This document shows, in pieces, positions 1-7,094 of a stretch of 9,639 nt of DNA. The notes beneath the pieces were generated by a model. The model saw only the letters and a program-made list of their open reading frames with translations, did no database searches and had not been told where the DNA came from. The DNA is from Propionibacteriaceae bacterium (lineage in GTDB: Bacteria > Actinomycetota > Actinomycetes > Propionibacteriales > Propionibacteriaceae): NCBI GenBank assembly GCA_021323255.1, contig JAJTCL010000083.1:1-9639 (forward strand). Direction: 5' to 3'. Numbering within the stretch: position 1 is the first letter of the stretch; each line of letters begins with the position of its first letter. The translations under genes and the position numbers were made by a program.

Positions 1-678
1 CAATGGGCGGTGATGGTGCAGGTCAGCTACCCGGCGCATCATCTCGGCGTAGGTCAGCACATCGGGTCCGCCGATCTCGAAGACCCGACCCTTGGCCGTC
101 TCCAGCTCAAGCACCTCGACCAGGTAGCGAATAACGTCGGACAGGGCGATCGGCTGGGTGCGGGTGGTCGCCCATTTGGGAACGACCATCGCGGGTAGAT
201 GGGCGACGAGCTGGCGGGTGATCTCCCACGAGATGCTGCCGTGTCCAATGATGATTGCCGCCCGCAGCGCCGTGACCGGTACTCCCGAGGTCCCCAGCAG
301 CTGCTCTACTTCTCGCCTTGATTTCAGGTGAGCCGATAGGTTCGCGCCATCCCGGCCAAGACCACCGAGGTAGATCAATCGCTCAAGACCTGCCTCGGCG
401 GCTGCCATTCCGAATGACCGGGCAGCCTCCGCGTCCTTCTCGACAAAGTCCTGCCGTGCCAGCGAGTGCACCAGGTAGTAGGCGGCGTCGACGTCAGCGA
501 GTGCCGACCGCAGACTGGCGGGTTCATAGACGTCGCCGAAGATCGGCTTTCCAGCACCGGAGTAGGTATCAGGATGTCGAGTCATTGCCAGGACCGAGTG
601 ACCCCTGTCCTGGAGCGTCTCAGCCAGATGAGAACCCACGAAACCGGACGCGCCCGTGACCAGCACCTGCTTGACCAT
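1..678 (-). CDS. NAD(P)-binding SDR-like protein, atypical/extended type (C-terminus cut off by window edge)
   Basis: 226 codons are visible, open through position 1, so the 3' end is missing. The N-terminus carries a Rossmann dinucleotide loop (VLVTGASGFVGSHL, residues 5-18; GxxGxxG at G9, G12, G15). Later come YLGGLGRDG near residues 104-112 and EIGGPDVLTYAEMM near 201-214, a pattern I associate with NAD(P)H-binding SDRs that carry a C-terminal DUF2867 domain; that domain would lie outside the window. The usual YxxxK active-site pair is not obvious, as in NmrA-like atypical SDRs, so it may bind a nucleotide without being a classical dehydrogenase. The start is ATG at 678 with AGGAGG at 682-687, only 3 nt upstream, which is short; no better start exists in frame. 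It follows iolA by 30 nt on the same strand and may be co-transcribed. It is not a known inositol-pathway enzyme. The fold is confident; the function is unknown. Confidence 0.85.
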   Translation of the reverse strand, partial: MVKQVLVTGASGFVGSHLAETLQDRGHSVLAMTRHPDTYSGAGKPIFGDVYEPASLRSALADVDAAYYLVHSLARQDFVEKDAEAARSFGMAAAEAGLERLIYLGGLGRDGANLSAHLKSRREVEQLLGTSGVPVTALRAAIIIGHGSISWEITRQLVAHLPAMVVPKWATTRTQPIALSDVIRYLVEVLELETAKGRVFEIGGPDVLTYAEMMRRVADLHHHRPL

Positions 679-691
679 CAGCCTCCTCGTG

Positions 692-708
692 CGGACCCGT
701 CGGGTCCG
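692..708 (-). other. Short perfect hairpin between iolA and the SDR gene
   Basis: CGGACCC (692-698) and GGGTCCG (702-708) form a perfect 7-bp stem with a 3-nt loop. It fills most of the 30-nt gap, starting right after the iolA stop codon (709-711) and ending 4 nt before the AGGAGG of the SDR gene. No T-run follows on the minus strand, so it does not look like an intrinsic terminator. It could protect the 3' end of an upstream message or affect translation of the next gene; this is inference. Confidence 0.5.
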
Positions 709-2202
709 TCAGGCGTTCTGCGGGAAACCCAGGTTCAGGCCACCGTGGCTTGGATCCAGCCAGCGTGAGGTGATGACCTTGCCGCGGGTGAAGAAGTGCA
801 GCCCGTCGACGCCGTGGGCGTGGGTATCGCCGAACAATGAGTTCTTCCAGCCACCGAAGGAGTAGTACGCCATCGGCACCGGCACCGGCACGTTGACTCC
901 GATCATGCCGACCTTGACCTCGTATTGGAACTGCCGGGCCGCGCCGCCGTCGTTGGTGAAGATCGCCGTCCCATTCCCGTACGGGTTGTCGTTGATCAGC
1001 TTCACGCCTTCCTCATAGCTGTCCACCCGGACCACCGACAGCACCGGACCGAAGATCTCGTCGGTGTAGATGCTCATGTCGGTCCTCACATGATCGAACA
1101 GCGTTGGACCGACGAAGAAACCTTCACCATCGGCGTCGACCTCGGGCCGCCGCCCGTCAACGACCAGCTCGGCGCCGGCAGACTGGCCAGCGTCGATGTA
1201 GCCCGACACCCGTTCTTGAGCCTGTGCTGTCACCAGTGGGCCCATGTCGCAGCTCCTGGTGCCGTCACCAGTGCGCAGTCCGACGGTCCTCTCTTTGATC
1301 TTGGACACCAGCTCATCACCGATGTCACCCACCGCCAGCACCACCGAGATCGCCATGCAGCGCTCGCCTGCCGAGCCGTAGCCGGCGTTCACGGCTTGAT
1401 CCGCAGCAAGATCAAGATCGGCATCAGGGAGTACCAACATGTGATTCTTGGCACCGCCCAGAGCCTGCACCCGCTTGCCGTGCGTGGTTCCGGTCTCGTA
1501 GACATACCTGGCGATGGGGGTTGATCCAACGAAGGAGATCGACTGGACATCCGGATGTGTCAGCAATCCATCCACTGCCACCTTGTCACCGTTCAGCACG
1601 TTGAAGACACCATCGGGAAGCCCAGCCTCCTTCCACAACTCAGCAACCCACAGCGCCGCTGAGGGAACCTTCTCGCTCGGCTTCAGCACCACGGTGTTTC
1701 CAGCGGCGATGGCGATCGGGAAAAACCACATCGGCACCATGGCTGGAAAGTTGAACGGCGAGATGATTCCGGCGACCCCCAACGGTTGTCGTGTGGAGTG
1801 CACATCGACCTTGGTGGATGCGTTCTCAGTGAAGCCGCCCTTGATCAGATGCGGGAGACCGCAAGCGAACTCCACCACCTCCTGACCGCGGGTGACCTCA
1901 CCGAGGGCGTCGGAGAGGACCTTGCCGTGCTCGGAAGTGATGATCGCTGCCAACTCCTTTTTCCGCGTGTTCAGCAGTTCGCGGAAGGCGAAGAGGATCT
2001 GCGTCCGCTTGGTCAGCGACATGTCGCGCCACTTGGGAAAAGCGGCCACGGCCGCTGCGACGACCTCGTTGACGTCATCCTCTGATGCCAGCGCGAGCTG
2101 CGCGGTCACCTCGCCCGTGGCGGGATTGGTCACATCGGAGAAACGCCCGCTGTTGCCCTCGAAGATCTCACCGGACTTCCAGTGGTGAAGCGTCGTTGCC
2201 AT
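709..2202 (-). CDS. iolA: Methylmalonate/malonate-semialdehyde dehydrogenase, CoA-acylating (IolA/MmsA)
   Basis: A 497-aa, full-length aldehyde dehydrogenase superfamily enzyme. It converts malonate semialdehyde plus CoA and NAD+ to acetyl-CoA, CO2 and NADH, the last step of inositol breakdown; the family also acts on methylmalonate semialdehyde from valine. Visible marks: SPFNFPAMVPMWFFP (148-162, with oxyanion Asn151), VLKPSEKVP (172-180), and the nucleophile Cys282 in GSAGERCM. The usual general-base Glu of hydrolytic ALDHs is replaced in ALGGAKNH (247-254), which is typical of the CoA-acylating MMSDH branch. Arg281 next to the Cys and Arg105 in TRGQEVVEFA match the pair of arginines that characterises Bacillus IolA. 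The VPVPVP near residue 438 is family-conserved, not a repeat insertion. The start is ATG at 2202, with AGGAA at 2209-2213 (6-nt spacer). It lies 44 nt after iolH and may have its own translation control, unlike the coupled genes upstream. Confidence 0.96.
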   Translation of the reverse strand: MATTLHHWKSGEIFEGNSGRFSDVTNPATGEVTAQLALASEDDVNEVVAAAVAAFPKWRDMSLTKRTQILFAFRELLNTRKKELAAIITSEHGKVLSDALGEVTRGQEVVEFACGLPHLIKGGFTENASTKVDVHSTRQPLGVAGIISPFNFPAMVPMWFFPIAIAAGNTVVLKPSEKVPSAALWVAELWKEAGLPDGVFNVLNGDKVAVDGLLTHPDVQSISFVGSTPIARYVYETGTTHGKRVQALGGAKNHMLVLPDADLDLAADQAVNAGYGSAGERCMAISVVLAVGDIGDELVSKIKERTVGLRTGDGTRSCDMGPLVTAQAQERVSGYIDAGQSAGAELVVDGRRPEVDADGEGFFVGPTLFDHVRTDMSIYTDEIFGPVLSVVRVDSYEEGVKLINDNPYGNGTAIFTNDGGAARQFQYEVKVGMIGVNVPVPVPMAYYSFGGWKNSLFGDTHAHGVDGLHFFTRGKVITSRWLDPSHGGLNLGFPQNA

Positions 2203-2246
2203 GGTCTGTTCCTATCTGAAGATACTGCTGGCGTGCTTTTGGATGA

Positions 2247-3158
2247 TCATGATGGACTCGTGATCTTGCTGGATCGAACTTGCTGTACGGCATCGCTGCC
2301 GAAGTGCTTGCCGATGAGTGCGAGTGCCTTGTCACGTTGACGTTCCGACACACCGCGGGCGTCTTCTTCCCACCCGAAAACGCAGCTGCTGATGACACCG
2401 TCGAAGTCAACGGCTGCCAGCGCAGCAAAGATCACGTCGTAGTCGACCTCGCCCATACCCATCTCCATGTGCTGGTGCACTCGGACAGTATTGCCGCCCG
2501 GGTTGGTGATATAGCGCAGTCCGTTCGAGGTCAGGTGATTCCAGGCGTCAGCCAGGTGGACATAGCGGACCTTCTCGCCGGCTGCCTCGATGATCGTCGC
2601 CGGATCGTGGCCCTGGTGGAAAGCATGCGGAGTGCAGTACAGGAAGCCGAGCCAGTCTTTGTTCAGGCCGCGGATCATGTTCACGGCTTCTATTCCGTCC
2701 TCGATGAAGTCATCGGGATGCGGCTCGATGATCAGTTGCAGGCCCTCCCGCTCGAAGATCGGCAACAGTTCATCCATCGACTTCAGGAATAGAGCCTCAG
2801 CGGTCTCCGGCGCCGCCGGCCTGCCGCTGAACTCCGAGTTGATCACCTCGACCCCAAGATCGACAGTGATCTGGATAACCCGCTTCCAGGCGCGTACGGC
2901 TGCCTGCCGCTGATCCTCATCCGGGCCGGACCAGCGCAACACCGGGAGCACCGAGGCGATACCAACGCCCGCGTCGCTGGCAAGTTTCTTGAGCCTCTTG
3001 ACCCCAGCGTCGTCGATCCGTGGGTGCTTGTAGAAAGGAACGAAATCAGCCTTGGGCGAGAGCTCCATCCAGTCGTAGCCGAGGCTGGCCACGATGTCGG
3101 GCAGCTGGTAAACCGAGCTGCTCGAGTAGAACATTTGGGGATCGAGGGCGAGCTTCAC
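2247..3158 (-). CDS. iolH: IolH-type sugar phosphate isomerase/epimerase-like TIM barrel protein
   Basis: 303 aa, xylose-isomerase-like/AP-endonuclease-2 TIM barrel. The start (ALDPQMFYSSSSVYQLPDIV, 4-23) and MELSP (31-35) fit the IolH family found in iol operons, and the gene follows iolG as I recall for C. glutamicum. Candidate metal or substrate residues are E145 and H147 (IIEPHP), H178 (CTPHAFHQG), H201 (VHLADAW) and E264 (FGWEE). The Asp ligand normally on strand 6 of the barrel (D186 of the neighbouring IolE, in LCLDTGH) is absent here and replaced by YCTPHAF. Its reaction is not established to my knowledge; inosose isomerisation or epimerisation is a reasonable guess. The start is GTG at 3158 inside a GTGA overlap with the iolG stop, with AAGGAG at 3166-3171 (7-nt spacer), so it is translationally coupled to iolG. 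Family assignment is strong; the exact step is uncertain. Confidence 0.85.
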   Translation of the reverse strand: MKLALDPQMFYSSSSVYQLPDIVASLGYDWMELSPKADFVPFYKHPRIDDAGVKRLKKLASDAGVGIASVLPVLRWSGPDEDQRQAAVRAWKRVIQITVDLGVEVINSEFSGRPAAPETAEALFLKSMDELLPIFEREGLQLIIEPHPDDFIEDGIEAVNMIRGLNKDWLGFLYCTPHAFHQGHDPATIIEAAGEKVRYVHLADAWNHLTSNGLRYITNPGGNTVRVHQHMEMGMGEVDYDVIFAALAAVDFDGVISSCVFGWEEDARGVSERQRDKALALIGKHFGSDAVQQVRSSKITSPS

Positions 3159-4228
3159 GGCCAGGCTCCTTCCAGATCAGGCGCCTGGATTCCGGCATGC
3201 GGCTCCTCGGGCTCGACGGCCGCAACCGTCGAGCCGCCTGCCAGATGGACATGGACCTTCACGCCACTTCGCAGCGAAAGAACGCCCGCCTCACAAACCG
3301 CAACGGCGGCATATCCATCCCAGGCACTCGCGCCGTCAATGGTTCCGGCCTTGGCCGCATCCACCCACCGCTGCAGCTCGATGTCGTACGCCTGACCGAA
3401 ACGTTCCACGAAGCTCGGCGTGATCGCTCCACCCCACCGGCCATCGGGAGACTTGACCTGCAGGTTCTGGTCCAAGCCGATCAGAGCGCTGCCTTTCTCA
3501 CCTGCCACCTCGGTCCGGACCTCGTACGCCACACCGGTCCTCACGAAGATCTCATCGGTGACGATTGCGCCCGACTCGGTCTCGAAGATCACCAGCATCG
3601 GATCGTGCGTTCCATGGGGCGCGCTGCTGGTAGCAGCTCCCTTGATCACTTCGACACTGGTGAGCTCCTGACCCAGCAGGAACCGGACTGAGTCGACTTC
3701 GTGCACCACGGAGTCCCTGATCATGTACTCCGAGTTGAAATGATCACCGACTGCGGGGTTGCGATGGGTGCAATGCACGATCAGTGGGTTACCGAGCCTG
3801 CCGCCGGCGATCAGATTCCGCAGCGCGACGTACTCGGGGTCGAAGCGGCGCATGAAACCGACCTGGATGAGCTGCTTGCCAAGCGCTTTTTCCTTCTTCA
3901 CGATCGCAAAGGCAGAGGCGATGTCGGTCGTGAGCGGCTTCTCACACAACACCGGGACACCCCGATCCAGGCATGCAGTGAGCTGTTCCGCATGGGCGGC
4001 ACCGGGGGTGGCGATGAGCACCGCATCCACTTCTGGATCATTGATGGCCGCAATTGGATCCGCCTCGACACGCGCCCCGACCTTGCCTGCGACCTCCTCG
4101 GCTTTGTCCGCGAGAAAGTCATTGACAACGGTGACCCTCGCTCCGCGCACCCGCTTGCTCAGGGCGTCCACATGGAAGGCGCCCATCATGCCGACGCCCA
4201 GTACGGCAATCCTCAGGTCCTCACTCAT
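3155..4228 (-). CDS. iolG: Inositol 2-dehydrogenase (IolG, Gfo/Idh/MocA family)
   Basis: 357 aa. It oxidises myo-inositol to scyllo-inosose (2-keto-myo-inositol) with NAD+, the entry step of the pathway. The N-terminal Rossmann domain has GVGMMGAFH (11-19). The family motif LCEKPL (94-99) supplies Lys97, and RDSVVHEVD (171-179) supplies Asp172 and His176. These fall on the same numbers as the catalytic Lys97, Asp172 and His176 of Bacillus subtilis IolG, which makes the call strong. GFMRRFDPEY (124-133) is also typical. The ATG at 4228 was chosen over an upstream in-frame start (4321) because it overlaps the iolE stop as ATGA, has GGGAG at 4235-4239 (6-nt spacer), and puts the Rossmann strand 6 residues in. 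The C-terminal tail from about residue 327 is rich in A, G, E and P, looks like an extension, and contains a strong hairpin in its coding sequence. scyllo- or chiro-inositol activity cannot be judged from sequence. Confidence 0.95.
   Translation of the reverse strand: MSEDLRIAVLGVGMMGAFHVDALSKRVRGARVTVVNDFLADKAEEVAGKVGARVEADPIAAINDPEVDAVLIATPGAAHAEQLTACLDRGVPVLCEKPLTTDIASAFAIVKKEKALGKQLIQVGFMRRFDPEYVALRNLIAGGRLGNPLIVHCTHRNPAVGDHFNSEYMIRDSVVHEVDSVRFLLGQELTSVEVIKGAATSSAPHGTHDPMLVIFETESGAIVTDEIFVRTGVAYEVRTEVAGEKGSALIGLDQNLQVKSPDGRWGGAITPSFVERFGQAYDIELQRWVDAAKAGTIDGASAWDGYAAVAVCEAGVLSLRSGVKVHVHLAGGSTVAAVEPEEPHAGIQAPDLEGAWP
3210..3235 (-). repeat. 10-bp perfect inverted repeat (hairpin) in the 3' end of iolG
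   Basis: GGCTCGACGG (3210-3219) and CCGTCGAGCC (3226-3235) form a perfect 10-bp G+C-rich stem with a 6-nt loop. It lies in the coding sequence for the C-terminal tail of IolG (about codons 332-340), ending about 38 nt before the iolH Shine-Dalgarno on the mRNA. There is no T-run, so termination is unlikely. Possible roles are mRNA stabilisation, an RNase-processing boundary or damping of iolH translation; all are inference. Confidence 0.6.
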
Positions 4229-5142
4229 TGCTGGCTCCCAAACTCGATGGTCGCGCTGCTGCAGGAACTGAGATAGGCCTTCGTGCGCATGGCGATGGGC
4301 AGCGGCATTTCTGGCGGGCACGGATAAAGGTCGTGCTCGATGATGCCGTCAATGTCGCGGCCCAATCCCGCCACCGCCTCGAGCAGCGGCGGCATCTCCG
4401 GCAGGCCGAGGGGTGGCTCGGTCATGGCGCCCATCCGAACGGCTTCGGGGAAGGAGAGGTCCTTGTCCAGCACCTGCGCAACGACCAGAGGATTCACCTG
4501 CTTGAGGTGCAGGTAGCCGATTCGATCGGGATACTTCTCAATCAGCTCTATGCAGTTGCCCCCGTAGTAGGCGATGTGCCCGGTGTCCAAGCAGAGGTTC
4601 ACCCACTCGGGATTGGTCGACTCCAGAAGTCGCTCGATCTCCGGCTGGTAGCCGACATGGCTGTCCGCGTGGGAGTGGAACTGCACATGCAGGCCGTACT
4701 CCTCAAGAATCCGGCGGCCTAACTCGTCTAGGCCTTCTGTCAGGTGCGTCCACTGCTGGGAGGTGAGCTCGCGGTCCTCCACCGGCTCTCCGGTTTTGTG
4801 GTGTCGCCACACCTCCGCTAGCACCACAATGTGCTTACCGCCAACCGCGCGGGTTAGCGCCGCCACGTCGGTGACCTGCGACCACACGGCGTTCCAGGAA
4901 TCTGGGCGATGCAGGTGCTCGGATACCGTGCCTGCGAGTACGCCGAGCCCATGCGCGTCTAGCCGATCTTTCAGCTCCGCCGGGTCTTTCGGTAGATAGC
5001 CGTATGGGCCGAGCTCGATCCATTCGTACCCGGCCGCGGCAACCTCACGAAGGAACACCTCCGCTGGAACTTGTTCGGGATCACTGGGAAACCAGACTCC
5101 CCACGAGTCTGGTGCGGTACCGATCGTGATCGTTGATGACAC
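4225..5142 (-). CDS. iolE: myo-Inosose-2 dehydratase, actinobacterial type (IolE)
   Basis: 305 aa, TIM barrel of the xylose-isomerase-like/AP-endonuclease-2 clan. It probably dehydrates 2-keto-myo-inositol to 3D-(3,5/4)-trihydroxycyclohexane-1,2-dione, the substrate of IolD encoded just upstream. Marks: GTAPDSWGVWFPSDP (8-22) and ELGPYGYLP (43-51), which I associate with the IolE-type dehydratases of actinobacteria. Candidate metal ligands are H156/H158 (QFHSHADSH), D186 and H189 (LCLDTGH), H212 (YLHLKQ) and E269 (IIEHDLYP). His at 156 occupies the place of the first Glu ligand of related isomerases. The start is GTG at 5142, with AGGAGG at 5147-5152 overlapping the iolD stop; an ATG 2 nt upstream is out of frame. 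The stop overlaps the iolG start (ATGA). A related isomerase activity (IolI-like) cannot be excluded, but with IolH also present and the dehydratase step otherwise unfilled, IolE is the best call. Confidence 0.87.
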   Translation of the reverse strand: MSSTITIGTAPDSWGVWFPSDPEQVPAEVFLREVAAAGYEWIELGPYGYLPKDPAELKDRLDAHGLGVLAGTVSEHLHRPDSWNAVWSQVTDVAALTRAVGGKHIVVLAEVWRHHKTGEPVEDRELTSQQWTHLTEGLDELGRRILEEYGLHVQFHSHADSHVGYQPEIERLLESTNPEWVNLCLDTGHIAYYGGNCIELIEKYPDRIGYLHLKQVNPLVVAQVLDKDLSFPEAVRMGAMTEPPLGLPEMPPLLEAVAGLGRDIDGIIEHDLYPCPPEMPLPIAMRTKAYLSSCSSATIEFGSQQ

Positions 5143-5146
5143 ATAC

Positions 5147-5152
5147 CCTCCT
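5147..5152 (-). promoter_or_regulatory. Shine-Dalgarno of iolE, overlapping the iolD stop codon
   Basis: The AGGAGG core sits 4 nt before the GTG start of iolE, and its 5' end runs into the TAA stop of iolD (5152-5154). A strong site with a shortish spacer helps a GTG start, and terminating ribosomes from iolD would cover it, which suggests coupled translation. Confidence 0.75.
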
Positions 5153-7092
5153 TACAGGAAAAGCTTCTGGGTCGCCTTGTGCTCGTCGTAGGTCTTGCGC
5201 GCCTGTTGGGTTGACTCGAGCGTGGACGTGGCGCTGACCGGTACGTCCCACCACGACTCCGAGTCCGGAGCGCCGATCAGCGGGTCGGTCTCGACGTGGA
5301 TCACGATGCTGTGATCCGCCGCCTTCGCGGCCTTGATCGCTTCGGCGAACTCAGCAGCCGTCGTCGTCCTGATCACCTCGACGCCGAGGCTTGCGGCGTT
5401 GGCGGCAAGATCAACAGGCAGCTTGTCACCATCCAGCCGGCCGGTTTCTGGGTTCCGATAGCGGTATCTGGTGCCGAAGCGCTGCGAGCCCAGCATCTCA
5501 GAAAGCGAGCCGATGGAAGCGTAGCCATGATTCTGCACCAGGACCGTGATGATCTTGATACCCTCCTGGACCGCCGTGACCAGCTCGGTCGCCATCATCA
5601 GATACGAGCCGTCGCCGACCATGACGAAAACATCGCGGTCCGGACAGGCAAGCCGGACCCCGAGCCCACCGGCGACCTCATAGCCCATGCACGAGTAGCC
5701 GTATTCCACGTGGTAGCCCTTTGGATCACGAGTCCGCCACAGCTTGTGCAGGTCACCAGGCATCGAGCCAGCGGCGCAGACCACCACATCGCGCGGATCG
5801 GACAGCTCGTTCACCATGCCGATCACCTCGTTCTGGGTGAGCAGGCCGTCGGCTCCAGCATTGGGAGTCGCAGGCAGGTAGACCTTCTCGACCGTTTCCT
5901 CCCAGGCAGCGTTCAACTCGGTGTACTTCTCGACATAACTTCGGACGACTTGATAGCCCCCAACCAGCGGCAGCAACGCGTCCAGCGTCTCGCGGGCATC
6001 GGCTTGAACAGCGAGTCCTGCGTGCTTGATCGCATCCAGCCCTGCGACATTGACGTTGATAAACCGCACATCGGGGTTCTGGAAGGCGGTCCGGCTCGCG
6101 GTGGTGAAGTCGGAGTAGCGGGTGCCAATGCCGATCACCACGTCGGCTTCTCGCGCGATCGCATTGGCCGCCGTGGTGCCTGTCGAGCCGATGGCCCCGA
6201 GGCACTGTGGGTGGTCATACACCAAGGTGCCCTTGCCAGCTTGGCTCTGACCGACAGGAATGCCCGTCGCCTCGCAGAAGGCCGCCAACGCATCCTGCGC
6301 CCGGGAATAGCTGACGCCACCCCCAGCTACGATGAGCGGCCGCTCCGCCGACCTGATGATCTCTGCGGCGGCCGCCAGCACAGATCGCTCCGGGAGCGGC
6401 CGGGTCACGTGCCAGACCCGCTTCTCGAACAAGGCGGTTGGCCAGTCGTACGCCTCCGCCTGAACGTCCTGCGGAAAACACAGCGTCACCGCCCCGGTCT
6501 CGGCGGGGTCGGTCAAGACACGCATCGCCGAAAGCAGCGCTGCAGGCAACTGCTCCGGTCGCCAGATCCGGTCGAAATACCTCGACACCGGCCGGAAAGC
6601 ATCATTGACGGTGACATCGCCCGAGTCCGGCAGCTCAAGTTCTTGCAGCAGCGGCGAAGCACTGCGGTCGGCAAAGGTGTCGGCGGGCAGCAGCAGCACC
6701 GGCAGCCGATTGATCGTAGCCAATGCCGCACCGGTCAGCATGTTGGTGGCACCTGGTCCGACACTCGTTGAGACCGCATAGGTCTGCAGGCGGTTCTTCA
6801 TTCGGGCGTACGCGACGGCGGTATGGACCATGGCCTGCTCATTGCGACCCAGGATGTACCGCAGGGCCTCGGGCTCTTCGAGCTCGGCCTGGAGCAACGC
6901 CTGGCCAACACCAGCGACGTTGCCATGGCCAAAGATGCCCAAGCAGCCGGCGAAAAGCTTCTGCTCCTCGCCGTCGGATTCGGAGTACTGGACTCCGAGG
7001 AACTTCACCAGCGCTTGCGCCACGGTGAGCCTGGTTGTTCCTGCGGGGGAGCCCGGGGGCGTCGTCTCCCCCGGCGAAGACAATCTCGCCAT
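5152..7092 (-). CDS. iolD: 3D-(3,5/4)-trihydroxycyclohexane-1,2-dione hydrolase (IolD, ThDP-dependent)
   Basis: 646 aa from the chosen start, the usual size for IolD. It opens the ring of trihydroxycyclohexanedione to give 5-deoxy-D-glucuronate, using thiamine diphosphate and Mg2+. Domains in order: N-terminal PYR domain with IFGHGNVAG (53-61) and the catalytic Glu85 in GRNEQAM; central domain (about 230-375) with PLIVAGGGV; and C-terminal PP domain with GDGS (493-496) followed by VQNHGYASIG (519-528), the ThDP/metal signature. The ATG at 7092 was preferred to an in-frame start at 7152. It has AGGAGG with a 7-nt spacer and lies 2 nt after the iolB stop, whereas the longer form would overlap iolB by 58 nt. 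The first 20 residues are a P/G/S/T-rich linker whose coding sequence holds alternative hairpins. Antisense frames over this gene are long but look like G+C-driven shadows. Confidence 0.96.
   Translation of the reverse strand: MARLSSPGETTPPGSPAGTTRLTVAQALVKFLGVQYSESDGEEQKLFAGCLGIFGHGNVAGVGQALLQAELEEPEALRYILGRNEQAMVHTAVAYARMKNRLQTYAVSTSVGPGATNMLTGAALATINRLPVLLLPADTFADRSASPLLQELELPDSGDVTVNDAFRPVSRYFDRIWRPEQLPAALLSAMRVLTDPAETGAVTLCFPQDVQAEAYDWPTALFEKRVWHVTRPLPERSVLAAAAEIIRSAERPLIVAGGGVSYSRAQDALAAFCEATGIPVGQSQAGKGTLVYDHPQCLGAIGSTGTTAANAIAREADVVIGIGTRYSDFTTASRTAFQNPDVRFINVNVAGLDAIKHAGLAVQADARETLDALLPLVGGYQVVRSYVEKYTELNAAWEETVEKVYLPATPNAGADGLLTQNEVIGMVNELSDPRDVVVCAAGSMPGDLHKLWRTRDPKGYHVEYGYSCMGYEVAGGLGVRLACPDRDVFVMVGDGSYLMMATELVTAVQEGIKIITVLVQNHGYASIGSLSEMLGSQRFGTRYRYRNPETGRLDGDKLPVDLAANAASLGVEVIRTTTAAEFAEAIKAAKAADHSIVIHVETDPLIGAPDSESWWDVPVSATSTLESTQQARKTYDEHKATQKLFL
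7044..7074 (-). repeat. Overlapping alternative hairpins in the 5' coding region of iolD
   Basis: CGGGGGAG (7044-7051) pairs perfectly with CTCCCCCG (7066-7073), giving 8 bp and a 14-nt loop. CCGGGGG (7053-7059) also pairs perfectly with CCCCCGG (7068-7074), giving 7 bp and an 8-nt loop. Both use the same C-run and exclude each other. They begin about 19 nt after the iolD start codon on the mRNA, close enough to affect ribosome loading. They may simply reflect Pro/Gly codons in a G+C-rich linker. Confidence 0.45.
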
Positions 7093-7094
7093 GC

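Noticed and set aside
870..891. Short tandem GGCACC-like repeats
   Set aside because: They encode VPVPVP, a conserved stretch of methylmalonate-semialdehyde dehydrogenases, so protein conservation explains them.
925..1524. Plus-strand open frame (199 codons) opposite iolA
   Set aside because: Antisense to conserved ALDH sequence, no family features; a G+C shadow.
2203..2246. Possible promoter or operator in the gap before iolA
   Set aside because: The 44-nt gap has small palindromes such as ATGATCAT near its edge but no convincing -35/-10 pair or long inverted repeat.
2280..2792. Plus-strand open frame opposite iolH
   Set aside because: Antisense to a conserved TIM barrel gene and without any recognisable motif.
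4229..4321. N-terminal extension of IolG to a start at 4321
   Set aside because: It would overlap iolE by about 97 nt and put 31 non-family residues before the Rossmann strand; the ATG at 4228 has a good ribosome-binding site and an ATGA overlap.
5296..6771. Long plus-strand open frame (491 codons) opposite iolD
   Set aside because: It is Arg/His/Gly-rich, has no recognisable domain, and lies fully antisense to a well-supported ThDP enzyme. Codon bias of a G+C-rich gene readily leaves such frames open.
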